Numbered from the stretch's first letter, positions 37,865 to 49,292 are shown. The stretch is DNA of 64,000 nucleotides from Bradyrhizobium sp. Ghvi (GCF_900115265.1 NZ_FOVU01000002.1:186001-250000); one strand, 5' to 3'. The notes: generated from the letters alone by a model not told the origin. Translations and numbers: made by a program.

Positions 37865-38887
37865 TTAGCGGTAAACGTCGGTCCAGAGCTCGGCAGCATC
37901 CGGCTCGGGATCGTGCTGGGCAAAATCGGCGGAGGCGTTGACGATATCACGCACCTCGGCATCGATCGCCTTGAGGTCGGCCTCGCTGACCTTGGCCGCG
38001 AGCAGGCGATTGCGCACCTGCTCGATCGGATCCTGGTCATGGCGGACCTTCTCGACCTCCTCGCGCGTGCGGTATTTTGCCGGGTCGGACATCGAGTGAC
38101 CGCGATAGCGATAGGTCTGCATCTCCAGGATGTAGGGACCCTTGCCGGCGCGGCACCAGGCCGCCGCCTCCTCGCCTGCAGCCTTGACGGCGCGGACGTC
38201 CATGCCGTCGACCTGCTTGCCGGGGATGTTGAAGGAAACGCCGCGCTTGGAGAAATCCTGCTGCGCCGAAGCACGCGAGACCGACGTGCCCATGGCGTAG
38301 CGGTTGTTCTCGATGACGTAGATCACCGGCAGCTTCCAGAGCTCCGCCATATTGAAGCTCTCATAGACCTGGCCCTGGTTGGCCGCGCCATCACCGAAAT
38401 AGGTGACGCTGACATTGCCATTGCTGCGATAATTGTTGGCGAAAGCGAGGCCCGTGCCGAGCGAGACCTGCGCGCCGACGATGCCGTGACCGCCGTAGAA
38501 GTGCTTCTCCTTGCTGAACATGTGCATGGAGCCGCCCTTGCCCTTGGAATAGCCGCCGCGGCGTCCCGTGAGCTCGGCCATGACGCCATTGGCGTCCATG
38601 CCGGTGGCAAGCATGTGGCCGTGATCGCGATAACCGGTGATGACCTGATCGCCCTCTTTCAGGGCCATCTGCATGCCGACGACCACGGCCTCCTGCCCGA
38701 TATAGAGATGGCAGAAGCCGCCGATCGCACCCATGCCGTAGAGCTGGCCGGCTTTTTCCTCGAATCGCCGGATGAGGAGCATGTCGCGGAGCGCCTTCAG
38801 CTCCTGCTCGCGCGTGAATTCCGGGGGCGAACCGCCGTCGGTTTTGTCGTGTGGGCTGGTTGCGGCGGCTTTCTTGGGTGCGGCCAT
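37865..38887 (-). CDS. pdhA: Pyruvate dehydrogenase E1 alpha
   Basis: E1 alpha subunit, 340 aa. The thiamine diphosphate/Mg site is [19 protein letters not shown], the phosphorylation-loop region is [19 protein letters not shown], and [23 protein letters not shown] is the usual conserved segment. The N-terminus is Ala/Lys/Thr-rich (about 30 residues). First gene of the seven-gene pdh operon, which runs to lpd, so its promoter lies in the 156 bases upstream. Confidence 0.97.
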   Translation of the reverse strand: MAAPKKAAATSPHDKTDGGSPPEFTREQELKALRDMLLIRRFEEKAGQLYGMGAIGGFCHLYIGQEAVVVGMQMALKEGDQVITGYRDHGHMLATGMDANGVMAELTGRRGGYSKGKGGSMHMFSKEKHFYGGHGIVGAQVSLGTGLAFANNYRSNGNVSVTYFGDGAANQGQVYESFNMAELWKLPVIYVIENNRYAMGTSVSRASAQQDFSKRGVSFNIPGKQVDGMDVRAVKAAGEEAAAWCRAGKGPYILEMQTYRYRGHSMSDPAKYRTREEVEKVRHDQDPIEQVRNRLLAAKVSEADLKAIDAEVRDIVNASADFAQHDPEPDAAELWTDVYR

Positions 38888-38973
38888 GAGAATTCCGGGT
38901 CAGAGAAAACTAAGCCCTCTCTAACCCAACTCAATCGTGTGTGAAAGCACCGCAGCGACATGGCACGACTTTC

Positions 38974-38989
38974 ATTATGCCGCACTGCA
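38974..38989 (-). promoter_or_regulatory. Candidate pdhA promoter element with TGC-type box
   Basis: On the pdhA strand, TGCAGTGCGGCA (38989-38978) overlaps a -10-like CATAAT (38979-38974), about 90 bases upstream of the ATG. The 12-mer fits 11 of 12 positions of the motif I recall for Bradyrhizobium PhaR, TGCRNYGCASMA. Treat it as a lead only, because the motif is from memory and the spacing to a -35 is unclear. Confidence 0.35.
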
Positions 38990-39043
38990 GCGTGATCGAA
39001 ATATTGCAAAATCTTTGGCGCCGATCGGGCAACAAACCTAACC

Positions 39044-39391
39044 TCAGCCGTCGCGCGAACAAATTCGTGACCTAGTCAAGAACCTCCTCTCCGTTCCGTT
39101 GTCCAATGAGAACATCCCGCCGCGCCCGGGAACGACGTCAATGATGAGATCGGTGTGCTTCCAGACCTCGTACTGCGGTCCGCTGATATAGACCGGCATG
39201 CCGCCGACATGGCCGAGCAGCACGTCGGTCTCGCCGACGACGAACTCACCGGCCGGGTAGCACATAGGCGATGAGCCGTCGCAACAGCCTCCAGACTGAT
39301 GAAACAGCACCGGGCCGTGATCTCTGCAGATCTCGGCCAGGAGCTCGAGCGCAGCCTCGGTGGCGCTGACCTTGTGGTTCATGACTGCCAT
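39044..39391 (-). CDS. DUF779 protein
   Basis: 115-aa protein with the DUF779 layout: HHKVSATEAALELLAEI-like start, then LFHQSGGCCDGSSPMCYPAGEF, a Cys-rich strand, LGHVGGMPVYISGPQYEVWKHTDLIIDVVPGRGGMFSLDNG, and ERRFLTRSR. Family members are frequently encoded beside acetaldehyde dehydrogenases, as here, 58 bases downstream of one on the same strand. The Cys cluster suggests a metal or thiol role, which is not demonstrated. Start MAVMNH; the second ATG is also possible. Confidence 0.87.
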   Translation of the reverse strand: MAVMNHKVSATEAALELLAEICRDHGPVLFHQSGGCCDGSSPMCYPAGEFVVGETDVLLGHVGGMPVYISGPQYEVWKHTDLIIDVVPGRGGMFSLDNGTERRFLTRSRICSRDG

Positions 39392-39449
39392 CTCACCGAC
39401 ACAGGGCAGCGCAAAGGGAGGATTGCGCTGCCCTGCGCGGACTGCCCGA

Positions 39450-40967
<1,518 letters not shown>

Positions 40968-41081
40968 GTTCACTCCCGATGTTGCTGTTTGCGCAAATTC
41001 GTCGCGTGGTCGCGACTTGCGGCAACGATCTCGCGGGAGGCGATTTCTGTCAGCCCCGGTGGAGGCGATGGCTGAGCGGAC

Positions 41082-41101
41082 CTGTCGCAGAACTGCGACA
41101 G
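41082..41101. promoter_or_regulatory. Perfect inverted repeat, likely regulator site for the aldehyde dehydrogenase
   Basis: CTGTCGCAG and CTGCGACAG are separated by AA, a 9+2+9 perfect palindrome about 115 bases upstream of the dehydrogenase ATG. Fis-type activators of the AcoR group bind such symmetric upstream sites (family knowledge), and the gene for such a protein is next door. A second, smaller repeat GTCGCG-N4-CGCGAC lies at 41001-41016. I could not find a convincing sigma-54 -24/-12 element between here and the start codon. Confidence 0.6.
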
Positions 41102-41121
41102 TCGTGGGCTGAGTCCTCTCA

Positions 41122-41263
41122 TGTCCCGGACGCGCTGCAACGCGTTTGGCGTTGCTGCGCAGAGCCGGGACCCAAAAGCTACGCGGGAGGATGCGCGGCA
41201 TGGGCCCCGGCTCTGCAACGCACGACGTCGCGAAGGGCGACGTGCTGCGTTGCGTCCGGGGCA
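41122..41263. repeat. Three-hairpin palindromic element
   Basis: Nested arms. Outer TGTCCCGGACGC (41122-41133) with GCGTCCGGGGCA (41252-41263). Inner AGAGCCGGGACCC (41161-41173) with GGGCCCCGGCTCT (41202-41214). A left hairpin (41132-41143 / 41149-41160) and a right hairpin (GCAACGCACGACGTCGC at 41215-41231 with GCGACGTGCTGCGTTGC at 41237-41253). It could fold as a cloverleaf. It occupies most of the 349-base gap between regulator and dehydrogenase; a terminator role for the regulator gene is possible. Confidence 0.8.
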
Positions 41264-41316
41264 CTCGACGTGAGTTTGTACCCGCAGCGCAATGACGGCG
41301 GGGGAAGCGGCAGCGC

Positions 41317-42276
41317 CTAGTGCTTCAGGTCGAACCGCTTCAGCTTCCGGTGCAGCGTGGCGCGGCTGACGCCGAGAGCCTTGGCGGCGGCGGACACGTT
41401 GCCGCCGGCGCGCAGCAGCGCACGCTGCAATACCGCGCGCTGACCGCCATCGAGATGGTCATGCCCGGGTGCGCCGCCAAGCAAGTCGGCTGCGGGCATC
41501 GGCTGCATTGGACGGCCCGGCGCAATCCCGAGACTTGCCCTCGCGGATCGGGTGGCTCCGATCACGAGATCGTCCGCGTCGACCGCGACGAGACCGATGG
41601 ACTGGCCGTCCGGTCCTGGCGTGAGCACGATGCGGGCGTGGGCGAAGGCGCGGCGAAACAGGTCGGCCTCGATGCGCCTGGCGGCTTCACCGGCCGCCAG
41701 CGCGATCAGGCTGGAGAACGCGTCGGTGCGGTCGGCACGGCAGGAGGAGACGTCGAGCACACCGGCAAAGGCCGCCTCATGGTCGTAGATCGGAACGGCC
41801 GTGCAGCTCAGCAGGGTGTTGCGGGTGAAGAAATGCTGGTCGCGATCGATCGTCAGTGGACGCTGCTCGACGACGCAGGTGCCGATGCCGTTGGTGCCCT
41901 CGTGCTCCTCGCTCCATAGCGCGCCGGTCCACAGGCCCCAGGACTGAAACGTCGAATCGTCGGCCGATGTGCCACGGCGATCGACCGGAACCCCCTCGCC
42001 GTCGGCAAGCAGCACGCAACAACCGCTCGCGCCGACCGCCTGGTAGAGCCGGTCCATGGCGCCTTGCGCGGCGGCCAGCAGTGGCGCGACGCGCTCGCGC
42101 GCCTGTCGCAGTTCGGTGTCGTTCAGCCGCAGCGGCTCGCTGCGGCCGGCGGGATCGAGATGATGCAATCGGGAGGAACGGCGCCACGAAGCCACGAGCG
42201 CGGACCGAGCCGCCTGGCCTGATGCAATAGCGGCTTCGACACGAGCCGCGTGATGCCGGGGCATTAACCCATCCAT
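41317..42276 (-). CDS. AcoR-like GAF/Fis transcription regulator lacking the AAA+ domain
   Basis: 319 aa. The N-terminal half is the AcoR-type sensing region: [20 protein letters not shown], then a GAF domain (about 55-195, [28 protein letters not shown]). A PAS-like segment follows (about 215-265), and then, directly, a Fis-type helix-turn-helix (about 275-318, [29 protein letters not shown]). The sigma-54-interacting AAA+ module (Walker motifs, GAFTGA) expected between them is absent and there is no room for it. ATG 42276 has GGAGG nine bases upstream. It probably controls the adjacent dehydrogenase. Confidence 0.88.
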   Translation of the reverse strand: MDGLMPRHHAARVEAAIASGQAARSALVASWRRSSRLHHLDPAGRSEPLRLNDTELRQARERVAPLLAAAQGAMDRLYQAVGASGCCVLLADGEGVPVDRRGTSADDSTFQSWGLWTGALWSEEHEGTNGIGTCVVEQRPLTIDRDQHFFTRNTLLSCTAVPIYDHEAAFAGVLDVSSCRADRTDAFSSLIALAAGEAARRIEADLFRRAFAHARIVLTPGPDGQSIGLVAVDADDLVIGATRSARASLGIAPGRPMQPMPAADLLGGAPGHDHLDGGQRAVLQRALLRAGGNVSAAAKALGVSRATLHRKLKRFDLKH

Positions 42277-42431
42277 CACCGTTTCCTCCCGGAAGCAGTC
42301 TAGTCGGCGCCTGCACAACCGGATTGATCTTCGTCAACCCCCGGCGGCATCGCGCCCGGACAGCAATGCCCCCCTCGCCGCACCGCCGTCAAGGCGCGGT
42401 CCGGTCGCGGATCTACGACCTTCGGAATAGG

Positions 42432-42454
42432 TGGCGGCCTGATCGGGATTCGAA
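42432..42454 (-). other. tRNA 3'-end-like fragment (possible integration scar)
   Basis: Read on the minus strand, the segment has TTCGAAT (T-loop), CCCGA (T-stem 3' side), TCAGGCC (acceptor 3' side), G and CCA, in exactly the tRNA order and lengths. The 5' side of the T-stem does not pair, and no D or anticodon arm precedes it, so this is not a tRNA gene. It lies 14 bases downstream of the ftsB stop. It resembles the 3' tRNA remnants left at integration sites, but may be chance. Confidence 0.35.
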
Positions 42455-42467
42455 CGGCGCGGACGCG

Positions 42468-42785
42468 CTAGTTCTGCGGGATCATCCGAACGAGATCGTG
42501 CGGGTTGACGTAGTCGAGCTGGAATCGGGCCCGCTCGTCGAGCATGTCAGGGTCGATCTTTTCGGTGCGCAGCAGCGAGACGCGCTGCTCGCTGCGGGCG
42601 CGCTCACGCTTGAGCTGGGCGAGCTCGCTGGTCAGCGCGATGATCTCCTGGTCGAGCTCCTGGCGGGCGTTGAGGCCGTATTTGCCGGTATAGGCGTTGA
42701 CGCCGAAATAGCCGACGATGGCGGCCGCCATCGCATAGAGGGCAAGGCCGGTCAGGATCGATTTGAGGCGGGCGCGCGAGACCAT
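42468..42785 (-). CDS. ftsB: Septum formation initiator FtsB/DivIC family
   Basis: 105-aa bitopic division protein. One membrane helix (about 10-29, LTGLALYAMAAAIVGYFGVN), then a coiled coil (about 38-75, LDQEIIALTSELAQLKRERARSEQRVSLL) and the conserved end DPDMLDERARFQLDYVNPHDLV. FtsB bridges FtsL and FtsQ at the septum. In many alphaproteobacteria it lies directly upstream of pdhA; here the aldehyde dehydrogenase block intervenes. Confidence 0.92.
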   Translation of the reverse strand: MVSRARLKSILTGLALYAMAAAIVGYFGVNAYTGKYGLNARQELDQEIIALTSELAQLKRERARSEQRVSLLRTEKIDPDMLDERARFQLDYVNPHDLVRMIPQN

Positions 42786-42808
42786 TTTGGCAAGATGGGC
42801 CAGCTTGG

Positions 42809-42823
42809 TTAAGGGAGTGCTAA
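42809..42823 (-). promoter_or_regulatory. Candidate CtrA-like site upstream of ftsB
   Basis: On the ftsB strand the sequence reads TTAG-N7-TTAA, one base off the alphaproteobacterial CtrA consensus TTAA-N7-TTAA, and ends 24 bases before the ATG. CtrA regulation of division genes is well known in the class. Seven of eight matched bases is weak evidence. Confidence 0.3.
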
Positions 42824-42841
42824 TCGCCCATCCAGCTCGGT

Positions 42842-42944
42842 GTCATTCCGGGGCGCGCGTAGCGCGAACCCGGAATCCATCAGGCCACAACCTCCGTCGG
42901 GACATGGATTCCGGGCTCGACGCTTCGCATCGCCCCGGAATGAC
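42842..42944. repeat. Intergenic palindrome (GTCATTCCGGGGC class)
   Basis: GTCATTCCGGGGCG at 42842 faces CGCCCCGGAATGAC ending at 42944, with further pairing CCCGGAATCCAT / ATGGATTCCGGG inside, around a loop of about 23 bases. Same outer arms and the CGCTTCGCATCGCCCCGGAA string as the element at 13878-14000. Lies between ftsB and the flavin reductase gene. Confidence 0.85.
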
Positions 42945-42956
42945 GGAGTGAGCGGC

Positions 42957-43508
42957 TCAGCCGTGGTGCTTGGCGACGTGCGCGGCGAAAGCGTCGAGAT
43001 AGGCCTGGAGCACGCTCTTCAGCGAGTCCTTGGTCAGCTTGCCCTCGGCATCGAAGGCGTCGCCGACCGCATTCAGATAGGTCTCGGGCTGCTGCATGAT
43101 CGGGCCGGAGATGCCCGGCAGGATGTTCTGGAGCGTCTTGGCGGCGCTGACGCCACCGAGCGGCCCCGGCGAGTTGGAGATGATGCCAACCGGCTTGCCG
43201 TTGAGCGAGCTTTTGCCATAGGGCCGCGAGGCGACGTCGATGGCGTTTTTCAGCACGCCGGGAATGGCGCGATTATACTCGGGCGTGACGAAGATAATGC
43301 CGTCGCACTTCTGCAGCTTCTCGCGGAAGGCCAGCCAGTCGGCGGGCGGGGCGCCCTCGAGGTCCTGGTTGAAGAAGGAGATGCCCGCCGGGGTGATGAC
43401 CTCGAGCTTGAGCGATGTCGGTGCGAGCTTGGCAAGCGCGTTGGCGATCTTCAGCGAGAAGCTGTCCTTGCGCAGGCTGCCGGCGATCACGACGATATTG
43501 TAGGCCAT
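42957..43508 (-). CDS. NAD(P)H-dependent FMN reductase / flavodoxin-fold oxidoreductase
   Basis: 183-aa flavodoxin-like protein of the SsuE/ChrR/azoreductase group. Seen: the flavin phosphate loop IAGSLRKDSFSLKIANAL, TPEYNRAIPGVLKNAIDVASRP, a signature of this family, and GIISNSPGPLGGVSAAKTL. It reduces FMN, quinones or chromate in characterised relatives; the physiological substrate cannot be told. ATG 43508 gives MAYNIVVIAGSLRK; the in-frame extension to 43550 is not family-like. Flanked by the repeat and the Tat-exported hydrolase. Confidence 0.9.
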   Translation of the reverse strand: MAYNIVVIAGSLRKDSFSLKIANALAKLAPTSLKLEVITPAGISFFNQDLEGAPPADWLAFREKLQKCDGIIFVTPEYNRAIPGVLKNAIDVASRPYGKSSLNGKPVGIISNSPGPLGGVSAAKTLQNILPGISGPIMQQPETYLNAVGDAFDAEGKLTKDSLKSVLQAYLDAFAAHVAKHHG

Positions 43509-43691
43509 GGGATGTCCTTGAAACCTTGAGGAAGAAGTGCCCGGTGGCACTTAAGCCATCCGGGGCATTGGATGCAAGTGCATGAACTGGAGCGATTTGG
43601 AAACGCTGAGTTTCTCGAAACCAGATGGTCATCCAAACAATCGGGCCGCCAAGCGGCGGCCCGATCTTTCGCAAAAAATGCATAACTTGGA

Positions 43692-44687
43692 TTAGATCGT
43701 CGGATTCCAGGCCGACGGGATCAGACGATATTTGGCACCGTCCTTCTCGACATGGCCGACCGAGGGGAAGGTGAAATGGAAGCCCACCACGGTCGCCTTT
43801 TCCGCTGCCGCCATGTCGTAGAATTTGTGGCGGGTCTGCTGCGCCATCGCCGCATCGGTGTCGAACATAACGTGCCAATCCGGGTTGCGCAGGAAGAACT
43901 CCGGAATGTTGGTGACGTCGGACTGGATCAGGACCTTCTTGTCGCCCGAGGCCACCGCGAATGAGGTGTGACCGGGCGTATGGCCCGGTGTCGCGATCGA
44001 GGTGATGCCTGATACGACCTCCTTGCCCCATTCGTACTTCGTCACCTTGGACTCGATGCCCGCGAAGGTCTTCTTCACGTTGGCGAAGTAGTTCTTCATC
44101 AGGTCGCCGGAGGCCTTGCCCGCGTTCTCCTCGCTGGCCCAGAACTCCCAATCCTTGGCCGGGACCATGATCTCGGCATTGGGGAAGGCCATCGAACCGT
44201 CGGCCAAACGGATGCCGTTGGTGTGGTCCGGATGCAGATGCGACAGCAGCACGACATCGATGTTCTTCGGATCGACGCCGGCGGCCTGCAGGTTTTGCAA
44301 GGTGCGGCCGACCGCGCCCTTGCTGGGCTCCAGGTTGGCGACGCCGTTGCCTGTGTCGATCAGCACGAGCTTGGAGCCGGTGTTGATCAGCTGCGGATTG
44401 AACGGCACCGTGACCATGCCCTTGGGCATGTAGGCGGCGTCGGCCGCCGCGAGCGCCTCCTCCTTCGGAATGTTGACGACGAACTTGTCCGGCATCGGGA
44501 AGCTGCGCGCACCGTCATTGATCGAGGTACACTCGAAGCTGCCCACCTTGTAGCGATAGAAACCCGGTGCCTGAGCGCCGGCCTGCGACACCGCGGCATT
44601 GGTCGCGCTTGGTCGCAATCCGGTGACGGCGGCCGCGCCGATGGCGGCGGCGCCTGCAAGCAGGTGACGACGATTGAGATCGGTCAT
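43692..44687 (-). CDS. Tat-exported metallo-beta-lactamase-fold hydrolase
   Basis: 331 aa. Twin-arginine signal peptide (MTDLNRRHLLAGAAAIGAAAVTG, about 1-32), so it is exported folded, by the machinery whose tatBA genes start this window. The metal motif is HLHPDH (150-155), with later ligands in ATPGHTPGHTSF, QSDVTN, and GFHFTFP. This is the quorum-lactonase/glyoxalase-II-like branch; the similar order of residues also occurs in methyl-parathion-hydrolase-type enzymes, some of which are Tat-exported. The substrate is unknown. Confidence 0.92.
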   Translation of the reverse strand: MTDLNRRHLLAGAAAIGAAAVTGLRPSATNAAVSQAGAQAPGFYRYKVGSFECTSINDGARSFPMPDKFVVNIPKEEALAAADAAYMPKGMVTVPFNPQLINTGSKLVLIDTGNGVANLEPSKGAVGRTLQNLQAAGVDPKNIDVVLLSHLHPDHTNGIRLADGSMAFPNAEIMVPAKDWEFWASEENAGKASGDLMKNYFANVKKTFAGIESKVTKYEWGKEVVSGITSIATPGHTPGHTSFAVASGDKKVLIQSDVTNIPEFFLRNPDWHVMFDTDAAMAQQTRHKFYDMAAAEKATVVGFHFTFPSVGHVEKDGAKYRLIPSAWNPTI

Positions 44688-44798
44688 GGAGATGTCCCCT
44701 TCTGAGCGCGTTGCGGTTTTTCCGCTTTCAACTGCGGCGGAATAATCTGCCGCCTCGCTCAGAAGGCAAGACCTCTTTTGGGTGCCTGCGGTCGCAGA

Positions 44799-45938
44799 TC
44801 ACGAAGATTTATTTGGGTTGATGAGGAATTTTTCGCCGGTGGCACGTTTGGCGTACACCGCGATATTGGCGGGATCGAGCGCTTCCTGAAGCGACACCAC
44901 CTTGGTGTAGTGGCTGGCAAAGGTGGTCTTCAATTCGCTCACGACGCGCTGGCGCAGCCGTCCGATATCGGCAGGTCCGATCTTCTGCAGGAACGGGGTG
45001 AGCAGCCAGCCGCCGACGCCCCAGGCCATGCCGAAGCCGCGCGGCAGTTCTATCGGACGAACATCGAGCGCGCCGTAGACGTAGACCTGTTTGTGCACGC
45101 TGGAGCCATAGCGGCTGTATTCCTTCGCGGTCTTGTTGATCGCGATTTCCATGCAGTTGAGGATGTCGCCGGCAAGCTTGCCACCGCCGATCGCATCGAA
45201 AGCGATGGTGGCGCCGGTCTCGACCAGCGCATTGGTGAGATCGTCGAGGAAACCAGGCACGCTGGAATCGACGACATATTTGGCGCCGATCTTGTGCAGG
45301 ATGTCAGCCTGCTCCTTGCTGCGCACGATGTTGACCAGCGCGATGCCGTCCTTGATGCAGATCTTGTTCAGCATCTGGCCGAGATTGGAGGCGGCGGCGG
45401 TGTGCACCAGCGCCTTGTGACCTTCGCGCCGCATCGTCTCGGTCATGCCGAGCGCTGTGAGCGGATTGACGAACCACGACGCGCCTTCCGCCGCCGTCGT
45501 GCCCTCGGGCAACGGTTGGCAGTCCCTCGCCTTCAGGGTGCGGTACTGCGCATACATCGCGCCGCCGATCATCGCGACCGTTTTGCCCATCAGCGCCTTC
45601 GCAGCGTCGGACGAGCCGGTCCTGATGACGACGCCCGCGCCCTCGTTGCCGACTGGCAGGGACTGGTCGAGCCGCGCGCCCATCGCGCGCATCGCACCGT
45701 CGGGCACCTTCGCGGTGATGACGGGGGCATCCCTGGTCCCGAACGCCTTCGCCGTGCTCAAGTCGGCTGCGCCGACCAGCAGGCCGAGGTCTGACGGGTT
45801 GATCGGCGCCGCCTCGATGCGGACGACGACCTCGTCGTCCGCGGGCTCGGGGGTCGGCACGTCGACAAGCGAGATCTCGAGCTCTCCGCTCGACTTGATC
45901 AGCGAACGCAGTTGCAGTCCGGTCATGCCGTCGCTCAT
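44799..45938 (-). CDS. Zinc-less MDR-family dehydrogenase / quinone oxidoreductase
   Basis: 379-aa medium-chain dehydrogenase/reductase. The N-terminal GroES-like part (LVDVPTPEPADDEVVVRIEAAPINPSDLGLL) and the nucleotide-binding part (ALVHTAAASNLGQML, NIVRSKEQADIL) are clear. Cys ligands of catalytic or structural zinc are absent, which favours NADPH:quinone-oxidoreductase-like chemistry. Insertions after residue 75 (ARLDQSLPVGNEGAGVVI) are typical of a subgroup in rhizobia. Start ATG 45938, with GGGGAGG six bases upstream. It follows eno on the same strand past a hairpin. Confidence 0.85.
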   Translation of the reverse strand: MSDGMTGLQLRSLIKSSGELEISLVDVPTPEPADDEVVVRIEAAPINPSDLGLLVGAADLSTAKAFGTRDAPVITAKVPDGAMRAMGARLDQSLPVGNEGAGVVIRTGSSDAAKALMGKTVAMIGGAMYAQYRTLKARDCQPLPEGTTAAEGASWFVNPLTALGMTETMRREGHKALVHTAAASNLGQMLNKICIKDGIALVNIVRSKEQADILHKIGAKYVVDSSVPGFLDDLTNALVETGATIAFDAIGGGKLAGDILNCMEIAINKTAKEYSRYGSSVHKQVYVYGALDVRPIELPRGFGMAWGVGGWLLTPFLQKIGPADIGRLRQRVVSELKTTFASHYTKVVSLQEALDPANIAVYAKRATGEKFLINPNKSS

Positions 45939-45959
45939 GTCGATCCTCCCCTGTGTTCT

Positions 45960-47380
<1,421 letters not shown>

Positions 47381-47382
47381 TC

Positions 47383-47871
47383 ATGTCGAAAAAGTCAAGC
47401 AAATCGAACAACTCACCTGCCAACTCGGCTTCCTTGCAGCTTGGCCGTGCCGTGGAATGGCCTGATGCGCCCGAGAAGGCCAAGCTCGACCGCGTGCCGA
47501 ATCCGCAAGCCGGAACCGATTATCTGGTCCGGTTCACCGTACCGGAATTCACCTCGCTCTGCCCGGTCACCGGACAACCCGATTTCGCCCATCTGATGAT
47601 CGACTACGCGCCCGGAGAGTGGCTGCTGGAGTCGAAATCGCTGAAACTCTACATCGCGAGCTTCCGCAACCACGGCGCCTTTCACGAGGACTGCACCGTG
47701 ATGATCGGCAAGCGCATCGCGAGCGAGATCAAGCCGAAATGGTTGCGCATAGGCGGCTATTGGTATCCACGCGGCGGCATCCCGATCGACGTGTTCTGGC
47801 AGACGGGAAGCGTGCCGAAGGGCCTCTGGGTGCCCGAGCAAGGCGTCGCGCCGTATCGCGGCCGGGGGTAG
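47383..47871 (+). CDS. queF: NADPH-dependent preQ0 reductase QueF
   Basis: Reduces 7-cyano-7-deazaguanine to preQ1 in queuosine tRNA modification. 162 aa, type I (YkvM-like, unimodular). Catalytic Cys60 and Asp67 in [15 protein letters not shown], and the QueF motif ESKSLKLY at 83-90, are in place; HGAFHEDC and [16 protein letters not shown] complete the T-fold. The N-terminal 15 residues are Ser/Lys/Asn-rich. ATG 47383. Convergent with the MFS gene 21 bases on. Confidence 0.96.
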   Translation: MSKKSSKSNNSPANSASLQLGRAVEWPDAPEKAKLDRVPNPQAGTDYLVRFTVPEFTSLCPVTGQPDFAHLMIDYAPGEWLLESKSLKLYIASFRNHGAFHEDCTVMIGKRIASEIKPKWLRIGGYWYPRGGIPIDVFWQTGSVPKGLWVPEQGVAPYRGRG

Positions 47872-47891
47872 TTCCTACCCGGCTCGACATC

Positions 47892-49292
47892 CTACAGGCT
47901 GCCTTTCTCTCCGGCTTTTGGCGGCAGCCTCCAAGCAGCAATCAGACCGCCGGCGGCGGCGAGCGCCGCAACAAGCCATGGCCGGGCATAGCTTGCCGCG
48001 GTCCCTTCGTCCGAGAGCGTTGTGCCGAGTGCTGCTATGCCGAGAGCGAATCCGGCCTGGCGCATGACGACTGTAACAGCTGAGGCAAGTCCGGCCTGGG
48101 CCGGAGGCAACAATGCGACGACGGCGCCCGACAATTGGGGATGCGCCAACGCCGCGCCAAGCCCGACTAGAACCATCCCAAATACTACCGCCGCAAGTGC
48201 GGCCCGGGCGTCTCCAAACAAACCGCCCCCCGCTGAGGCCAGAATGAGATTGCCTACCACCGTCGCTAGCATCGCCGTCGCAAACAGCCGGCGCCAGCCC
48301 CAACGCGCCACCAGCCGGGCGCCATAGGGCGGCACGAAGAGCATCGGCAACGTTGCAGGAAGGAGTGCAATCCCGACCAACGAACCTGTCCAGCCGAATG
48401 CGGCCTTGAGGAACATCGGCAGGTAGACGAGCACAGCCCAGTACCCAAGGGAGACCGCAAGCAACAGCGACGAAACGCAGACCATGACCGGCCGACCAAA
48501 CACGGCCGGATCAAAGATCGGCACAGGCCGCCGCGACTGCTGCAATCTGAAGATGGCCAGCAGACACGCACTTGCACCAAAACCGATCGCGATGCGCATG
48601 TGGGCCGATGGTCCGGTCAAAAGGCTTTCGATTGCGCTGCCAAGGGCAAGTGTGAGGATAGCGATACCGCTCCAATCCAGCGTCCGACGCTCGCGACTTT
48701 GCGATTCCGCGACCAGCAGCGGAACGACCAAAAGAACAAGCAGGCAGAGCGGGATGTTGACGAAGAAGATGTATCGCCATCCGATCCAATCCGACAGGAG
48801 TCCTCCCACCGTCGGGCCGAGCGCCATGGCAATACCCGAGAGCACGCCCATGAGCCCAAATGCGCGAGCGCGCTCCTCGGGCTTGACGTACATGCTCGCA
48901 AGCAGCGCAATGCCCCCCGTTATGACAAACGCCGCGCCGACGCCTTGCACGGCGCGAGCAGCCCACAGCAGCGGGGCTGTTGTCGCGACACCGCAGGCGA
49001 TCGAGCCGACCAGGAACACGAGATTGCCCGCAAGCAAAGCGCGACGCCGCCCGTACCTGTCGGCCAGCGTGCCGGCAGCGAGCAAAGCCCCCGTAAACGC
49101 CAAGCTGTAGGCATCCATCACCCAGGCACTGCCCGCAACACCGAAACCAAGCTCGGCCGCGAGGGCCGGCATCGCGACGACGACGGCGGTGACGTCGAAT
49201 TGCGTCAGGAACGCCGCCATGCCGAGGACCGATGCAGGTAGTAGTCCGTAGCGAAGACTGCGCGACTGTACGTCGCGCTCTGTATGTATCAT
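47892..49292 (-). CDS. MFS drug-efflux transporter, DHA2 (14-helix) type
   Basis: 466-aa major facilitator protein. Motif A-like GTLADRYGRRRALLAGNLVF follows helix 2, AVQGVGAAFVITGGIALL is motif C-like, and GPTVGGLLSDWIGWRYIFFVNIP is the DHA2 signature. Fourteen hydrophobic segments are visible. ATG 49292 with GGAAA five bases upstream is preferred to TTG 49307. It is divergent from a LysR regulator across about 100 bases, the usual arrangement for inducible efflux. Codon use looks less GC3-rich than in the flanking core genes. Confidence 0.9.
   Translation of the reverse strand: MIHTERDVQSRSLRYGLLPASVLGMAAFLTQFDVTAVVVAMPALAAELGFGVAGSAWVMDAYSLAFTGALLAAGTLADRYGRRRALLAGNLVFLVGSIACGVATTAPLLWAARAVQGVGAAFVITGGIALLASMYVKPEERARAFGLMGVLSGIAMALGPTVGGLLSDWIGWRYIFFVNIPLCLLVLLVVPLLVAESQSRERRTLDWSGIAILTLALGSAIESLLTGPSAHMRIAIGFGASACLLAIFRLQQSRRPVPIFDPAVFGRPVMVCVSSLLLAVSLGYWAVLVYLPMFLKAAFGWTGSLVGIALLPATLPMLFVPPYGARLVARWGWRRLFATAMLATVVGNLILASAGGGLFGDARAALAAVVFGMVLVGLGAALAHPQLSGAVVALLPPAQAGLASAVTVVMRQAGFALGIAALGTTLSDEGTAASYARPWLVAALAAAGGLIAAWRLPPKAGEKGSL

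Noticed and set aside
40968..41081. Sigma-54 promoter before the aldehyde dehydrogenase
   Set aside because: A TTTGC is present but no GG at the right distance; the neighbouring regulator also lacks the sigma-54 contact domain.
42432..42460. Possible complete tRNA gene
   Set aside because: Only the 3' quarter is tRNA-like; the T-stem does not pair and no anticodon arm exists. Kept only as a fragment.
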